A program made the position numbers and the translations under genes. Below are positions 16,939 to 25,213 of a stretch of 36,788 nt of DNA, piece after piece (the stretch's first letter is position 1; every line of letters begins with the position of its first letter). The stretch is taken from positions 1-36,788 of the forward strand of contig PLSX01000197.1 of the NCBI GenBank assembly GCA_003165315.1, read 5' to 3'. Source of the stretch: Acidobacteriota bacterium. GTDB lineage: Bacteria > Acidobacteriota > Terriglobia > UBA7540. The notes beneath the pieces are model-generated. The model saw only the letters and a list, made by a program, of their open reading frames with translations. It searched no databases and had not been told where the DNA came from.

Positions 16939-17892
16939 TCATTCGTTGTGAACTTCCAACGCCTTGACGGGAATTTCGACAGCGGCAATTTCACTGAGCT
17001 TCTCGAGGTCGAGCACCATTTCACCCTGGGCGTCGGGCTCGAAGGCGGGGACAAATCGGGCTCCCCATACCACTTCCTCAAACCGGTAGGAGTGACGAGC
17101 GTGGACTGTTTGGAAAAAAGTGTCATCAAACGCTTTAATCGTGATCAAGAACTCCGCTTGATGCTCCTTCAAGTACTCCGGGCCTTGTCTCCACATGGGG
17201 CTTGACTCCTCAATGGGATGGACGATGGTCCAGGTCAGCGGCAGAAACTGCACTTGATGTCGTTCGAGCGTTAGCGTTTTATATTTCCGCACAGGCCCGC
17301 TCTCGGAGGATTCCACGGTGCTCATGATCATGCGCACTTCAATTTCCATCAGATTATTGCTCCGCCGATTGGCCATGCGGAATTGCAGGCTGATTCCCCC
17401 CTGGTAGGGCGCTACCACCATCTGTTTGCTGAAGGCCAGGCGGGCCGCAGGGCGCGAAAATCGCCCGAAAAGTAAACCCGTTCCAATCGCCAGGGCCATC
17501 AATCCCAATAGGGCCTGTAGCGACGCCACCATGCTGGTGAGAACCCCATCGGGTGAGATCCGCCCATAACCTACAGTGGTAAAAGTCTGAGCGCTGAAGA
17601 AGAAAGCGCTCAGAAATCGGCTGAGCGGCGTACTGAGGTCCGCCCCCTCCAAGTGCTGGACGCCGATCTTCATATAGATCAAAGCGAACACGATGTTGGC
17701 AATAATGAATCCGCCAAAAATCAACGCGGCGAAAACAGGAAACGACGCGTTGAGCATGAACAGATAAGGGTGAACATCCCGCCAGGAGGTCCCACGACGG
17801 CGAACGTTGAATTCACCCTTGGCGTTGATGATTCGAGTCAGGCCGCCACGGTATTTTTCCGTAAAGCCGGGGTCGAACGAAGGCTTGTGCAT
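16939..17892 (-). CDS. KirBac-type inward rectifier potassium channel
   Basis: This 317-residue channel has an N-terminal slide-helix region (WRDVHPYLFM), an outer helix (about 50-74), a pore helix and the K+ selectivity filter TTVGYG (105-110), an inner helix (about 117-144), and a C-terminal immunoglobulin-like cytoplasmic domain (about 158-300). The motifs SFFFSAQTFTTVGYGRISP-type pore and FGRFSRPxARLAFS after the inner helix are diagnostic of prokaryotic Kir channels. It conducts K+ across the inner membrane, gated through the cytoplasmic domain. The ATG has no Shine-Dalgarno box, but a TATTAT lies about ten bases upstream (minus-strand sense), so the transcript may be leaderless or nearly so. 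Confidence 0.95.
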   Translation of the reverse strand: MHKPSFDPGFTEKYRGGLTRIINAKGEFNVRRRGTSWRDVHPYLFMLNASFPVFAALIFGGFIIANIVFALIYMKIGVQHLEGADLSTPLSRFLSAFFFSAQTFTTVGYGRISPDGVLTSMVASLQALLGLMALAIGTGLLFGRFSRPAARLAFSKQMVVAPYQGGISLQFRMANRRSNNLMEIEVRMIMSTVESSESGPVRKYKTLTLERHQVQFLPLTWTIVHPIEESSPMWRQGPEYLKEHQAEFLITIKAFDDTFFQTVHARHSYRFEEVVWGARFVPAFEPDAQGEMVLDLEKLSEIAAVEIPVKALEVHNE

Positions 17893-17979
17893 ATTGGCGA
17901 TGATAATAAACGTTGGTTCCTGCGTTCAACAAAGGGTGGTTCGCGACCGCCGCTACTGTACCCTATGGCCTGTTCCCTC

Positions 17980-18885
17980 TCACTTGGCCTTTAGAAACGT
18001 GCCCTCTTCCAGCTCCGAGAAAGCTTCGCGAAGCTGCTCCTGCGTGTTCATCACAATGGGGCCGTACCAGGCCACCGGCTCTTCCAGAGGCTTTCCGGAA
18101 ACCAGGAGGAAGCGGATACCGTCCTCACCCGCCGAGACCATGACTTCATCGCCCCGGTCAAACAGGATCAGCGAGCGGTTGTCTGCTTCTGTGCGAGGGT
18201 GAGTGTCTGCCCATCCGATCGATTCCGTGGGTACGGCGAGCGGTCCCGAGGCGTTGCAGAATTTTCCCTTGCCGGAGAAAACGTAGGCGAAAGCATGCCG
18301 GGTGGTTTCGACTGGAAGAGTCTTGGTGCGGCCGGGAGGTACGGATACGTCAAGGTAGATCGGCTCGGCAGCGATGCCGTCCACGGGGCCGGTCTTTCCC
18401 CAGAAGTTTCCGCACACGATGCGCACTCGCGTGCCATCGTCATCCTGGATTTCCGGAATCTCCAGCGCCTTCACTTCCTGGTAGCGAGGTGAGGTCATTT
18501 TGAGCGCGGAGGGAAGGTTTGCCCACAATTGGAATCCATGCATGCGGCCCGCAGCATCGCCTTTCGGCATCTCCTGATGGATGATTCCGCTCCCTGCCGT
18601 CATCCACTGGACGTCACCGGCGGCAATCGCGCCGTGGTTTCCCATGCTATCCCCGTGCTCCACCGTCCCGGCGAGTACGTATGTGATGGTCTCAATGCCG
18701 CGATGGGGATGCCATGGAAACCCGGCAAGATAATCCTGTGGAATGTCGTTGCGGAAATCGTCCAGCAGTAGAAATGGATCAAATTCGGAAGTGTTGCCGA
18801 ACCCGAAAGCGCGGCGCAAGTGCACACCGGCTCCCTCCAGGGTGGGTTTGGACGACGCAATTCGTTTGATGGGTCGTAAGGACAT
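17980..18885 (-). CDS. Pirin family protein (cupin dioxygenase-like)
   Basis: This 301-residue bicupin is clearly of the pirin family: RRAFGFGNTSEFDPFLLLDDF near the start, then FPWHPHRGIETITYVLAG with the metal-binding histidines, VQWMTAGSGIIHQEMP with another His/Glu ligand pair, and the family's C-terminal cupin. Pirins bind Fe and some act as quercetin 2,3-dioxygenases; the cytoplasmic role of most is unclear. AGGAGG just upstream of the ATG gives a strong start. The gene follows the SDR gene on the same strand after 115 bp. Confidence 0.95.
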   Translation of the reverse strand: MSLRPIKRIASSKPTLEGAGVHLRRAFGFGNTSEFDPFLLLDDFRNDIPQDYLAGFPWHPHRGIETITYVLAGTVEHGDSMGNHGAIAAGDVQWMTAGSGIIHQEMPKGDAAGRMHGFQLWANLPSALKMTSPRYQEVKALEIPEIQDDDGTRVRIVCGNFWGKTGPVDGIAAEPIYLDVSVPPGRTKTLPVETTRHAFAYVFSGKGKFCNASGPLAVPTESIGWADTHPRTEADNRSLILFDRGDEVMVSAGEDGIRFLLVSGKPLEEPVAWYGPIVMNTQEQLREAFSELEEGTFLKAK

Positions 18886-19000
18886 TTTGACCTCCTGCGT
18901 TGGAGTTTACCTTTTTTCCCGCAGATCTGCCACCACACCGGTGAAGGACCGGCGTAACCGCGCCCTTCGCCGAGGTCAGCATAGGAAACCATTGTCCTAA

Positions 19001-19753
19001 TTAACGATAGCCACCAGCGATGAGGAGTGTCTCGCCGCTGATCCAGGCGGAGTCTGAGGAGGCAAAGAAGACCGCAGCAGGGGCTATATCCTCCGGAACA
19101 CCGATGCGCCCAAGGGGAGTCTGCGCTTCAACCTGCTTTCGCATATCGCTTTCCGCGAGGCCGGCTGCACGCCATCCCTCTGTTTGCACCATACCGGGAT
19201 TAATGGCATTGACGCGAATCTTGCGCGGGCCCAGCTCTTTGGCCAGCGATCGGGTGACGGAATCCACCGCTGCTTTGGTGGCGCTGTAGACCGATCCAAA
19301 CGGTGGGTTCAGCGTGCTTACAATCGAGCTGATATTGACAATGCTGCCGCCCTCTGGATTAAAGTGCTTCACGGCTTCCTGCGAGGTGAGGATCAGGCCG
19401 AGGACATTGAGGTCGAACTGTTTGTAGAAATTCTCCTCCGTAATGCCTTCAAGGGGAGAGAACTCGTAAATTCCCGCGTTGTTTACAAGAATATCAAGCT
19501 TGCCGAACGCCTTTTCCGCTTCAGCAAATAGATGCGGAATTTCTGCCTGTTTGGAAACATTGGCCTGCACCGAAACGGCATTGCCCCCATTGCTGGTGAT
19601 CTCCCGAACGGTGCGGTCCGCGCCCTCTTTGCTTGTGGAATAGTTCACCACCACGGCAGCGCCTTCCGCCGCCAAATGCTTGGCGATGGAAGCGCCAATC
19701 CCCTTGGACGCACCGGTTACTACCGCGACCTTACCTGCAAGTTTCTGTGACAT
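19001..19753 (-). CDS. SDR family NAD(P)-dependent oxidoreductase
   Basis: This 250-residue classical short-chain dehydrogenase has the cofactor motif TGASKGIG (13-20), NNAG at 91-94, catalytic Ser in the NISS stretch (about 142-143), and YSATK with Y156 and K160. The C-terminal GRIGVPEDIAPAAVFFAS and SGETLLIAGGYR are typical of the FabG/glucose-1-dehydrogenase-like branch. Val-Val-Asn-Tyr-Ser-Thr-Ser after strand 2 suggests NADP(H) preference. The substrate is not predictable. AGGAG precedes the ATG. It is divergent from the NAD(P)-binding protein at 19929. Confidence 0.95.
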   Translation of the reverse strand: MSQKLAGKVAVVTGASKGIGASIAKHLAAEGAAVVVNYSTSKEGADRTVREITSNGGNAVSVQANVSKQAEIPHLFAEAEKAFGKLDILVNNAGIYEFSPLEGITEENFYKQFDLNVLGLILTSQEAVKHFNPEGGSIVNISSIVSTLNPPFGSVYSATKAAVDSVTRSLAKELGPRKIRVNAINPGMVQTEGWRAAGLAESDMRKQVEAQTPLGRIGVPEDIAPAAVFFASSDSAWISGETLLIAGGYR

Positions 19754-19772
19754 TCAACAACTCCTGAATCCG

Positions 19773-19827
19773 AATTTGATACCGTACAGTTAGTGATGCC
19801 TTGGTCACCACGTTGGATACAAAATTT
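19773..19827. promoter_or_regulatory. Candidate operator in a divergent promoter region
   Basis: Between the divergent SDR and NAD(P)-binding genes lie AATTTGATACC (19773-19783) and GGATACAAAATTT (19815-19827). They form an imperfect inverted repeat around a smaller symmetric TGGTCACCA (19802-19810). The placement about 20-75 bp upstream of the SDR start fits a repressor or activator site. No regulator gene is adjacent, so the identity of any binding protein is unknown. Confidence 0.3.
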
Positions 19828-19928
19828 TTACCGAACCGGCTCCGCGGGCATATTATCAATTGAACAGAGGGTGATGATTTTGCGTCTTTGGCGTGGAGGA
19901 TGTTGATTCTTCAGGAGGTAATAACCCC

Positions 19929-20588
19929 ATGCGGGTGATTCTATTCGGCGCGTCGGGAATGGTGGGGCAAGGTGTGCTGCGCGAGTGCCTTCTTGATCCT
20001 GAGGTTACAGCGGTTGTTTCAATCGTCCGCAGCACCACGGGTCAACAACACGCAAAGTTGTGCGAGATTATTCACAAGGATTTTTTCGATTTTTCCACAA
20101 TTGAATCGGAGCTATCAGGATTCAATGCCTGTTTCTTTTGCCTTGGTGTATCTTCCGCAGGAATGTCCGAGGAGAATTACCGGCGCATTACGTACGACAT
20201 CACCCTTGCGGCGGCTCAAACACTGGTGAAAATGAATCCCAACCTGACTATGGTTTTTATATCGGGCGCCGGAACGGACAGTTCCGAGCGTGGCCGCGCG
20301 ATGTGGGCCCGGGTGAAAGGGCAGACGGAAAACGCGCTACTGCGTCTTCCGTTCAAGGCCGCGTACATGTTCCGTCCCGGCGTGATCGTGCCGCTGCATG
20401 GGATCAAATCAAGAACCATGCTCTATCGGATTCCTTATCTTATTTTGGGCCCCGTCCTTCCCTTATTGAAGCGACTCTTCCCGAAGTACGTCACCACCAC
20501 GGAAAAGCTGGGGCGCGCGATGCTGACGGCCGCCAAGCGGGGCGCGCCGAAGCCAATACTCGAAAGCGCTGATATCAACAGCCTTTGA
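19929..20588 (+). CDS. NAD(P)-binding epimerase-like protein
   Basis: This 219-residue Rossmann-fold protein starts with the dinucleotide motif MRVILFGASGMVGQGVLREC, followed by the atypical-SDR features CFFCLGVSS and TMVFISGAGTDSSERGRAMWARVKGQTENAL, where the conserved Lys sits. This matches the small NAD(P)H-binding / HTATIP2-like group. Substrate and pathway are unknown. AGGAGG ten bases before the ATG is a strong start signal; the open frame upstream to 19893 is not used. The C-terminal hydrophobic stretch (YRIPYLILGPVLPLLKRLF) may sit at the membrane surface. Confidence 0.88.
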   Translation: MRVILFGASGMVGQGVLRECLLDPEVTAVVSIVRSTTGQQHAKLCEIIHKDFFDFSTIESELSGFNACFFCLGVSSAGMSEENYRRITYDITLAAAQTLVKMNPNLTMVFISGAGTDSSERGRAMWARVKGQTENALLRLPFKAAYMFRPGVIVPLHGIKSRTMLYRIPYLILGPVLPLLKRLFPKYVTTTEKLGRAMLTAAKRGAPKPILESADINSL

Positions 20589-20627
20589 AGCCGGGGCAAG
20601 TTGTTCTATTGCAACGATGTCTCTTGG

Positions 20628-22061
20628 CTAATGGCCGGATGTGAGGGCTCTCAGGTAGCGATAGTAGAAATCAACACCCTGGTAAAACGACTCCACTCGC
20701 AAGCGCTCATCGCGGCCGTGGGCCCGCACGTCATCAGTATCAATGGCGACGCCTGAAATCCCATACGTGGGCATGCCGGCGGCGTTGGTGTAGACCCCGT
20801 CCGATGCGCCGGTGGCCATGGTGGGAATCACCGGCGTCCCTGGCCACATTTCCCCAGCAATCTCGTCGAGCGTCTGCATTACCTCGGGGCGCAGTTTGAC
20901 CGGCGGGAGAGCTTGACCGTTGGGCGCGCTATCGAGCACGCGGCCGTGGTCGTCGTAGCTTACCGCTACCTTGGGATCGGCAATGATGCGGATGAGAGCC
21001 TGCCGAATCTCTTCTCGCGTATGCCCAGGCAGGATGCGGCAGTTCACATTTGCCTCTGCGCTTTGGGGAAGTGCGTTGTTGGCGTGCCCCCCTTCCAGCC
21101 GCGTGGCCACGCAGGTGGTGCGCAACTTGGCGTTATCAAGAGGCAATTGGGAAAGCCGCGCCACCGCCTCGGGGTCGGGCGGCTGGCTCAGAATGGCGCG
21201 CATGTCGGCAGCATGCTGGCCACTTTCGATGGAAGTCATCCGCTCAAAATAGGCGCGGGTCACGTCATTCAGCTCGACGGGGAATTGGAAGCGCTCGAGC
21301 CGCCCCAGCGAGTCGGAAAGATGGTAAATTGCGTTGTCGGGGACAGGCAGGGAACTGTGGCCACCCGGATTTGTGACCTTGAGCTGGAAATCGGCGTAAA
21401 GCTTCTCGCTGGCGTCCATCGAGACGATTTCCGGCTTGCCGTTCTTGGTGTCTACGCCGCCGCCATCGGAGTTGAGGACGAATTCGGCGTCAATCAAGTC
21501 GCGGTGATTCCTGAGCAGCCAGTCCACACCGTTTGATGTTCCGCCCTCTTCGTCGGCAGTCAGCGCCAGAATAAGATCGCGGTCAGGCTTGAAGTCTTCG
21601 CGCTTGAGCCGGATAAATTCAGTGACCCAGACGGCGTCGTCACTCTTCATGTCCTGAGTGCCCCGGCCATAGTAGTAGCCATCTTTTTCCACAAATTGAA
21701 AGGGGTCGGTGGTCCAATCACTGCGGCGCGCCTCCACGACGTCGAGGTGGCCAATCAGCAGGACGGGCTTGTGCAACCCTGTCCCATGCAGTCGCGCCAC
21801 CATGTTGCCTTTGCGCGGGTTCGGGCCCAATACCACTATGTCGCTGGCGGGAAACCCGGCATCGCGCAGACGCCGCGCCATCGCCTCGGCCGCCACCGTG
21901 GTGCTGCCCACGGAGTCCGTGGTATTAATCTCAATGAGTTGCTGGAAAATGTCGTGCGCAAGTTGTCGGGTTTTGGGATCAACTTGGGCCGATAGGACCT
22001 GCGCCATGATCACCACGGCCATGACCGCCAGAGATAAGAAATTCAACGATCTTCGGATCAT
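20628..22061 (-). CDS. Exported M20 family metallopeptidase
   Basis: This 477-residue protein has a signal peptide (1-25, cleavage near LSA). The M20/M25/M40 catalytic domain carries the zinc ligands and catalytic residues GHLDV (H105, D107), bridging Asp D137 in GRGTQDMKSDD, and E171-E172 in TADEEGG. A lid/dimerisation domain (about 220-350) is inserted, and the later His ligand is in DDVRAHGRDE. It is likely a periplasmic carboxypeptidase, dipeptidase or aminoacylase. The ATG has no ribosome-binding site, but TACAAT lies six bases upstream, which suggests a leaderless message. It is divergent from purN across 234 bp. Confidence 0.92.
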   Translation of the reverse strand: MIRRSLNFLSLAVMAVVIMAQVLSAQVDPKTRQLAHDIFQQLIEINTTDSVGSTTVAAEAMARRLRDAGFPASDIVVLGPNPRKGNMVARLHGTGLHKPVLLIGHLDVVEARRSDWTTDPFQFVEKDGYYYGRGTQDMKSDDAVWVTEFIRLKREDFKPDRDLILALTADEEGGTSNGVDWLLRNHRDLIDAEFVLNSDGGGVDTKNGKPEIVSMDASEKLYADFQLKVTNPGGHSSLPVPDNAIYHLSDSLGRLERFQFPVELNDVTRAYFERMTSIESGQHAADMRAILSQPPDPEAVARLSQLPLDNAKLRTTCVATRLEGGHANNALPQSAEANVNCRILPGHTREEIRQALIRIIADPKVAVSYDDHGRVLDSAPNGQALPPVKLRPEVMQTLDEIAGEMWPGTPVIPTMATGASDGVYTNAAGMPTYGISGVAIDTDDVRAHGRDERLRVESFYQGVDFYYRYLRALTSGH

Positions 22062-22295
22062 CGCAGCATTGTATCAAATTAAGCAAGCGATCGTCTTTGA
22101 CACAGTCGCTCATGCCTGTGGCCCTCAATAGCGTAAGATCCGTCAGATTCGGGCATAGACAGGAATGTGCATGTTACTGACCAAGAATTGTCGCCCAAGA
22201 GGAGATTGGACCGATATACTGGACAGCGCATTGGCCGTCTGCAGGCTATCAACCCCAGCGATGACAATGCGAGATTAGCTTGGTGGTTTACCTAT
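22062..22295. promoter_or_regulatory. Divergent M20 peptidase / purN promoter region
   Basis: This gap has no convincing gene; the open frame upstream of purN lacks a start signal and any recognisable domain. On the minus strand a TACAAT is six bases from the peptidase ATG. On the plus strand TATACT near 22216-22221 may serve as a -10 box for purN. The purN ATG itself has only a weak GGTGG upstream. Confidence 0.35.
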
Positions 22296-22898
22296 ATGAA
22301 GAAATTGGGAATTCTACTCTCCGGTCGCGGTTCAAACTTTGAGGCCATCGCCCGTAATGTGCAGGCGGGCAAAATCCCGGCGGAAATTGCCGTGGTGATC
22401 AGCAACAAACAGGATGCCATAGGCCTGGTTCGTGCACGGGAATTGGGGCTGACGACCCGCTTTATTCCCTCCAAGGGCAAGGAGCGTGAAGCCTTCGATC
22501 GCGAAGTGGTGGCAGTATTGAAAGAGTTTCAGGTTGATCTGGTTTGCCTCGCGGGCTTCATGAGGCTCTTGAGCCCTTACTTTGTCTGGGAATTCCCCAA
22601 TCGGATACTCAATATCCATCCCGCCCTGCTCCCGGCTTTTCCCGGTGAAGACGCACAGCGGCAAGCGCTGGAACATGGGGTGAAATTCACCGGATGCACG
22701 GTGCATCTGGTGAACGAGGGGATGGACACCGGTCCCATCGTATGCCAGGCGGTGGTACCCGTACTCGATGATGACACAGAGGCGACGCTCGCGGCACGCA
22801 TCCTGGCGGAAGAACACCGAATCTATTCCGAAGCGATTTGCCTACTCCTGGAAGATAAGGTGCGGTTCGAGGGCCGGCGTGTGCTGTGGAAGGCTTGA
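22296..22898 (+). CDS. purN: Phosphoribosylglycinamide formyltransferase 1
   Basis: This 200-residue enzyme transfers a formyl group from 10-formyl-THF to GAR, the third step of purine synthesis. It shows the GAR-binding loop SGRGSN (9-14) and the catalytic triad N106, H108 and D144 at the same numbering as the E. coli enzyme (ILNIHPALLPAFPG and GMDTGP). CLAGFMRLL and GCTVHLVNEG are also conserved. The ATG at 22296 gives the family's normal length and N-terminus; the 43 extra upstream codons in frame are not protein-like. No other pur gene is in the window, so it is a stand-alone locus followed by tyrS after 122 bp. Confidence 0.97.
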   Translation: MKKLGILLSGRGSNFEAIARNVQAGKIPAEIAVVISNKQDAIGLVRARELGLTTRFIPSKGKEREAFDREVVAVLKEFQVDLVCLAGFMRLLSPYFVWEFPNRILNIHPALLPAFPGEDAQRQALEHGVKFTGCTVHLVNEGMDTGPIVCQAVVPVLDDDTEATLAARILAEEHRIYSEAICLLLEDKVRFEGRRVLWKA

Positions 22899-22962
22899 AT
22901 CTTGGTTTGAGGGGCACCGCGTGATACACTAGCTTCTTGCGCAACGCCCGCCACGTGCCAAA

Positions 22963-22968
22963 TATAAT
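22963..22968 (+). promoter_or_regulatory. Candidate -10 box for tyrS
   Basis: A perfect TATAAT lies 52 bp upstream of the tyrS ATG in a short purN-tyrS gap. A TTGCGC about 20 bases upstream (22937-22942) is the nearest -35-like hexamer, with longer spacing than ideal. If used, transcription would begin around 22975 and give a leader of about 45 bases containing the 16-bp tandem repeat. Confidence 0.45.
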
Positions 22969-22991
22969 CGATCTTCGGCTTATCTAACTTC

Positions 22992-23023
22992 CTGATAGAA
23001 ACTCATGCTGATAGAAACTCATG
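22992..23023 (+). repeat. tyrS: Perfect 16-bp tandem duplication spanning the tyrS start codon
   Basis: CTGATAGAAACTCATG occurs twice head to tail (22992-23007 and 23008-23023). The second copy ends in the tyrS ATG. The first copy therefore supplies another ATG at 23005 that is out of frame with tyrS. No Shine-Dalgarno box is present near either start. Confidence 0.97.
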
Positions 23024-24283
23024 ACCCTAGACGAACAACTCACATATCTCACCAAAGGCGCGGAAGAGACCATTCGCGTGGAAGAACTGAAAGCCAAGCT
23101 GGAGCGCTCAGCGAAGACCGGGAAACCGTTACGCGTGAAGGCGGGGTTTGACCCCACGGCGCCTGACATCCATCTGGGCCACACCGTGCTGATCCGCAAG
23201 CTTAAACATTTTCAGGATCTCGGCCACACCGTGATATTCCTGATTGGTGATTTCACCGGTATGATCGGCGACCCATCCGGACGCAACGTAACTCGTCCTC
23301 CCCTGACGCCGGATGAGGTCGCCGCGAACGCTGAAACTTACAAGCAACAGGTCTTCAAGATTCTCGATCCGCAGAAGACTGTGGTCGATTTTAACAATCG
23401 CTGGCTGGGCAAGCTTACCGGGCAGGAGTGGATCAAGCTCTGTTCCAAGTACACGGTGGCCAGGATGCTTGAACGCGACGATTTTGCCAACCGCATGAAA
23501 GAGCAGCGGCCGATTTCCATGCATGAACTGCTCTACCCGCTGTCGCAGGCCTACGATTCCGTGGCTCTGGAAGCTGATGTGGAACTGGGCGGCACCGACC
23601 AGAAATTCAACCTGCTAGTGGGACGGTCTATTCAGCCGGAATATGGGCAGGAGCCGCAGGTGATCATGACGATGCCCATTCTGGAAGGGCTCGACGGCGT
23701 CCAGAAGATGTCAAAATCGCGGGGGAATTATGTGGGCATCAATGAGCCGGCGGCGGAGATGTTCGGCAAGCTCATGTCCATCTCCGATGAGATGATGTGG
23801 CGGTATTACTTATTGCTCACCGATTTGTCCCCGGCGGCAATCGAGGAACTCAAGGCCGCAGTTGCATCGGGAAAAAGTCACCCGCTGGAAACCAAGAAGG
23901 CCCTGGCGCGCCGGATCATTACCGATTTTCACAGCGCCGATGCCGCAGTTCAGGCCCAAAAAGATTTCGAAGCGAAATTCCGGAGCAAAGGTGTGGATCC
24001 CAACGTCCCGATGCTCGACCTGGTGGGTGCAGTTTGCCGGTTCGACGCCATGCTTGTAGAACTTGGCTCGTGCAAATCCAAGAGCGACGCCCAGCGCCAA
24101 ATCAAGGCGGGCGCGGTATCATTTGCAGTGGGAGATTTTGACAATCCGGTCTGGGAGAAGGTTTCCGAGCCTGCGGCGGAATTTGATCCGTCGGCACATC
24201 CCCGTAGTGGGGATTATCTCGACATCGCTTTTAAAGTCGGCAGAAAACAAAACAAAGTTAGATTCAAGTTCCCGGCCAAATGA
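23021..24283 (+). CDS. tyrS: Tyrosyl-tRNA synthetase
   Basis: This 420-residue class I synthetase has the HIGH-type motif HLGH (51-54), the preceding [15 protein letters not shown] block, KMSKS (229-233), tyrosine-pocket segment YPLSQAYDS and [10 protein letters not shown]. The C-terminal S4-like tRNA-binding domain is recognisable (about 350-418: [16 protein letters not shown]). The length and the [13 protein letters not shown] form fit the TyrZ-like (type 2) bacterial enzymes. It charges tRNA-Tyr in the cytoplasm and is essential. The start ATG lies at the end of a tandem duplication and has no clear ribosome-binding site. Confidence 0.98.
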   Translation: MTLDEQLTYLTKGAEETIRVEELKAKLERSAKTGKPLRVKAGFDPTAPDIHLGHTVLIRKLKHFQDLGHTVIFLIGDFTGMIGDPSGRNVTRPPLTPDEVAANAETYKQQVFKILDPQKTVVDFNNRWLGKLTGQEWIKLCSKYTVARMLERDDFANRMKEQRPISMHELLYPLSQAYDSVALEADVELGGTDQKFNLLVGRSIQPEYGQEPQVIMTMPILEGLDGVQKMSKSRGNYVGINEPAAEMFGKLMSISDEMMWRYYLLLTDLSPAAIEELKAAVASGKSHPLETKKALARRIITDFHSADAAVQAQKDFEAKFRSKGVDPNVPMLDLVGAVCRFDAMLVELGSCKSKSDAQRQIKAGAVSFAVGDFDNPVWEKVSEPAAEFDPSAHPRSGDYLDIAFKVGRKQNKVRFKFPAK

Positions 24284-24335
24284 GGCAGGAACGTGAAAAA
24301 CGCTTGTGGGGAGGGGCGGGTTTTGGCGTCGCCCA

Positions 24336-24785
24336 TCACTTTGTTGGCTTGGGGATGGTAAGGTTCAGAACCAATGCCCAGCGCGTCTCAAGAATGCTGA
24401 TATGCCGCACCTCGGAAGACGTGCCCTTGTACATGGCCTTAATCGTGTAATCGTGATCAAATCGCAGGTCAGTGTAGAGATACTGGCCGGCGTCCCGCGA
24501 GTAGATGTCCAGCACCTTCCCGGTTTGGACATCCGTTAATTCGATGGTGGCGCCTTCAATGGGATTCTGGGCATCGTCATACACGGTGCCGCTCACGGTT
24601 CGCGTCGTCGGTTGTTTGTCTTTTGCCAGGCCTGTAACCGCCCCCGAAAGGAGGACTCCCACTACAAGCAGGACTGTGAGACAAGCCAATCCCTGCGCCT
24701 GCCAGGGGGACCCTATTTTCAACTTGGCGCTGCCGGGAGACGCAGCTCTTCCCATGTCGCGGAGATTCATATCACCATGTCCCAT
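24336..24785 (-). CDS. Secreted protein with carboxypeptidase regulatory-like domain
   Basis: This 149-residue protein has an N-terminal extension and a membrane/signal segment (about 33-53, LTVLLVVGVLLSGAVTGLA). One CarboxypepD-regulatory (transthyretin-like) beta-sandwich follows (about 60-145), with TVSGTVYDDAQNPIEGATIELTDVQTG and the conserved 'D--GQYLYTDLRFDHDYTIKA' pattern. Its ATG lies within the 3' end of the LysW-like gene (14-base overlap), after an AGGA-containing purine run, so the two are translationally coupled. A start at the ATG of 24770 or 24755 is also possible. Such domains are common in Acidobacterial cell-envelope and TonB-linked proteins; here it stands alone. Confidence 0.8.
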   Translation of the reverse strand: MGHGDMNLRDMGRAASPGSAKLKIGSPWQAQGLACLTVLLVVGVLLSGAVTGLAKDKQPTTRTVSGTVYDDAQNPIEGATIELTDVQTGKVLDIYSRDAGQYLYTDLRFDHDYTIKAMYKGTSSEVRHISILETRWALVLNLTIPKPTK

Positions 24786-24945
24786 CTTCTTCCTCTTCTT
24801 CCCCGCTGGAAATGACGTCGAGTTCCACCGGGTTGGTATTCACCACCTCAAGTTCCGCTCCGCAATCGGGGCAATCCAACTTCGCCCCTTCTTCGATGTC
24901 GTCTTCGATCTCAATCGCCGCCTCGCACTCCGGGCAATGAGCCAT
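24772..24945 (-). CDS. LysW-like amino-group-carrier zinc-ribbon protein
   Basis: This 57-residue acidic protein has two zinc-ribbon knuckles, CPEC (C4-C7) and CPDC (C25-C28), separated by an acidic stretch. It then has GAELEVVNTNPVELDV and an all-acidic tail (EEEEED). This is the layout of LysW, the carrier that holds alpha-aminoadipate or glutamate during lysine/arginine synthesis. True LysW ends in EDWGE, with the substrate joined to the terminal Glu; this one ends EEDGTW. No lysX/argX, lysZ, lysY or lysJ homologue is in the window. GGAGGG seven bases before the ATG supports the start. It is either a diverged carrier or a simple zinc-ribbon protein of the same fold. Confidence 0.75.
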   Translation of the reverse strand: MAHCPECEAAIEIEDDIEEGAKLDCPDCGAELEVVNTNPVELDVISSGEEEEEDGTW

Positions 24946-25213
24946 GATGTTCCCTCCCCATAAGAACTATGTTTCCCCAAGACAAAAGTCTATTCATTTC
25001 CTTGGTTGATGTCCAGCGCCACATCTTTTCATTTTAAAGTTTGGATTACGACTTGTAATGTAGTTGGTACGCTCGCAAATATGGGGAGACGGAACGACGG
25101 CGATCTCTAACGCACAATCCAAACAAAAGTCCACTCTTCCCAATAGGGCTCGGTCACGATACGATTGTTGCCTCGCGGAGCCAAGAAGCAAATCTGCGAT
25201 GACGAGGTGCGCC
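24946..25213. promoter_or_regulatory. Divergent region between LysW-like and trans-sulfuration genes
   Basis: No gene is supportable in this 268-bp stretch. The upstream in-frame extension of the PLP enzyme (from 25064) has no start signal and no homology to the family. A symmetric ATTAC-(5)-GTAAT at 25046-25060 is a candidate protein-binding site. I looked for SAM or cobalamin riboswitch features because of the sulphur-amino-acid enzyme and saw none. Confidence 0.35.

Noticed and set aside
20913..21536. 207-codon plus-strand frame inside the M20 peptidase gene
   Set aside because: Antisense shadow with no start signal; the M20 motifs are on the other strand.
25046..25060. ATTAC-(5)-GTAAT as a BlaI/CopY-type operator
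   Set aside because: Arms are too short and no BlaI/MecR pair is nearby; kept only as a possible site in the region note.
24946..25213. SAM riboswitch upstream of the trans-sulfuration enzyme
   Set aside because: No conserved SAM-I/II core or terminator-antiterminator pair could be found by eye.
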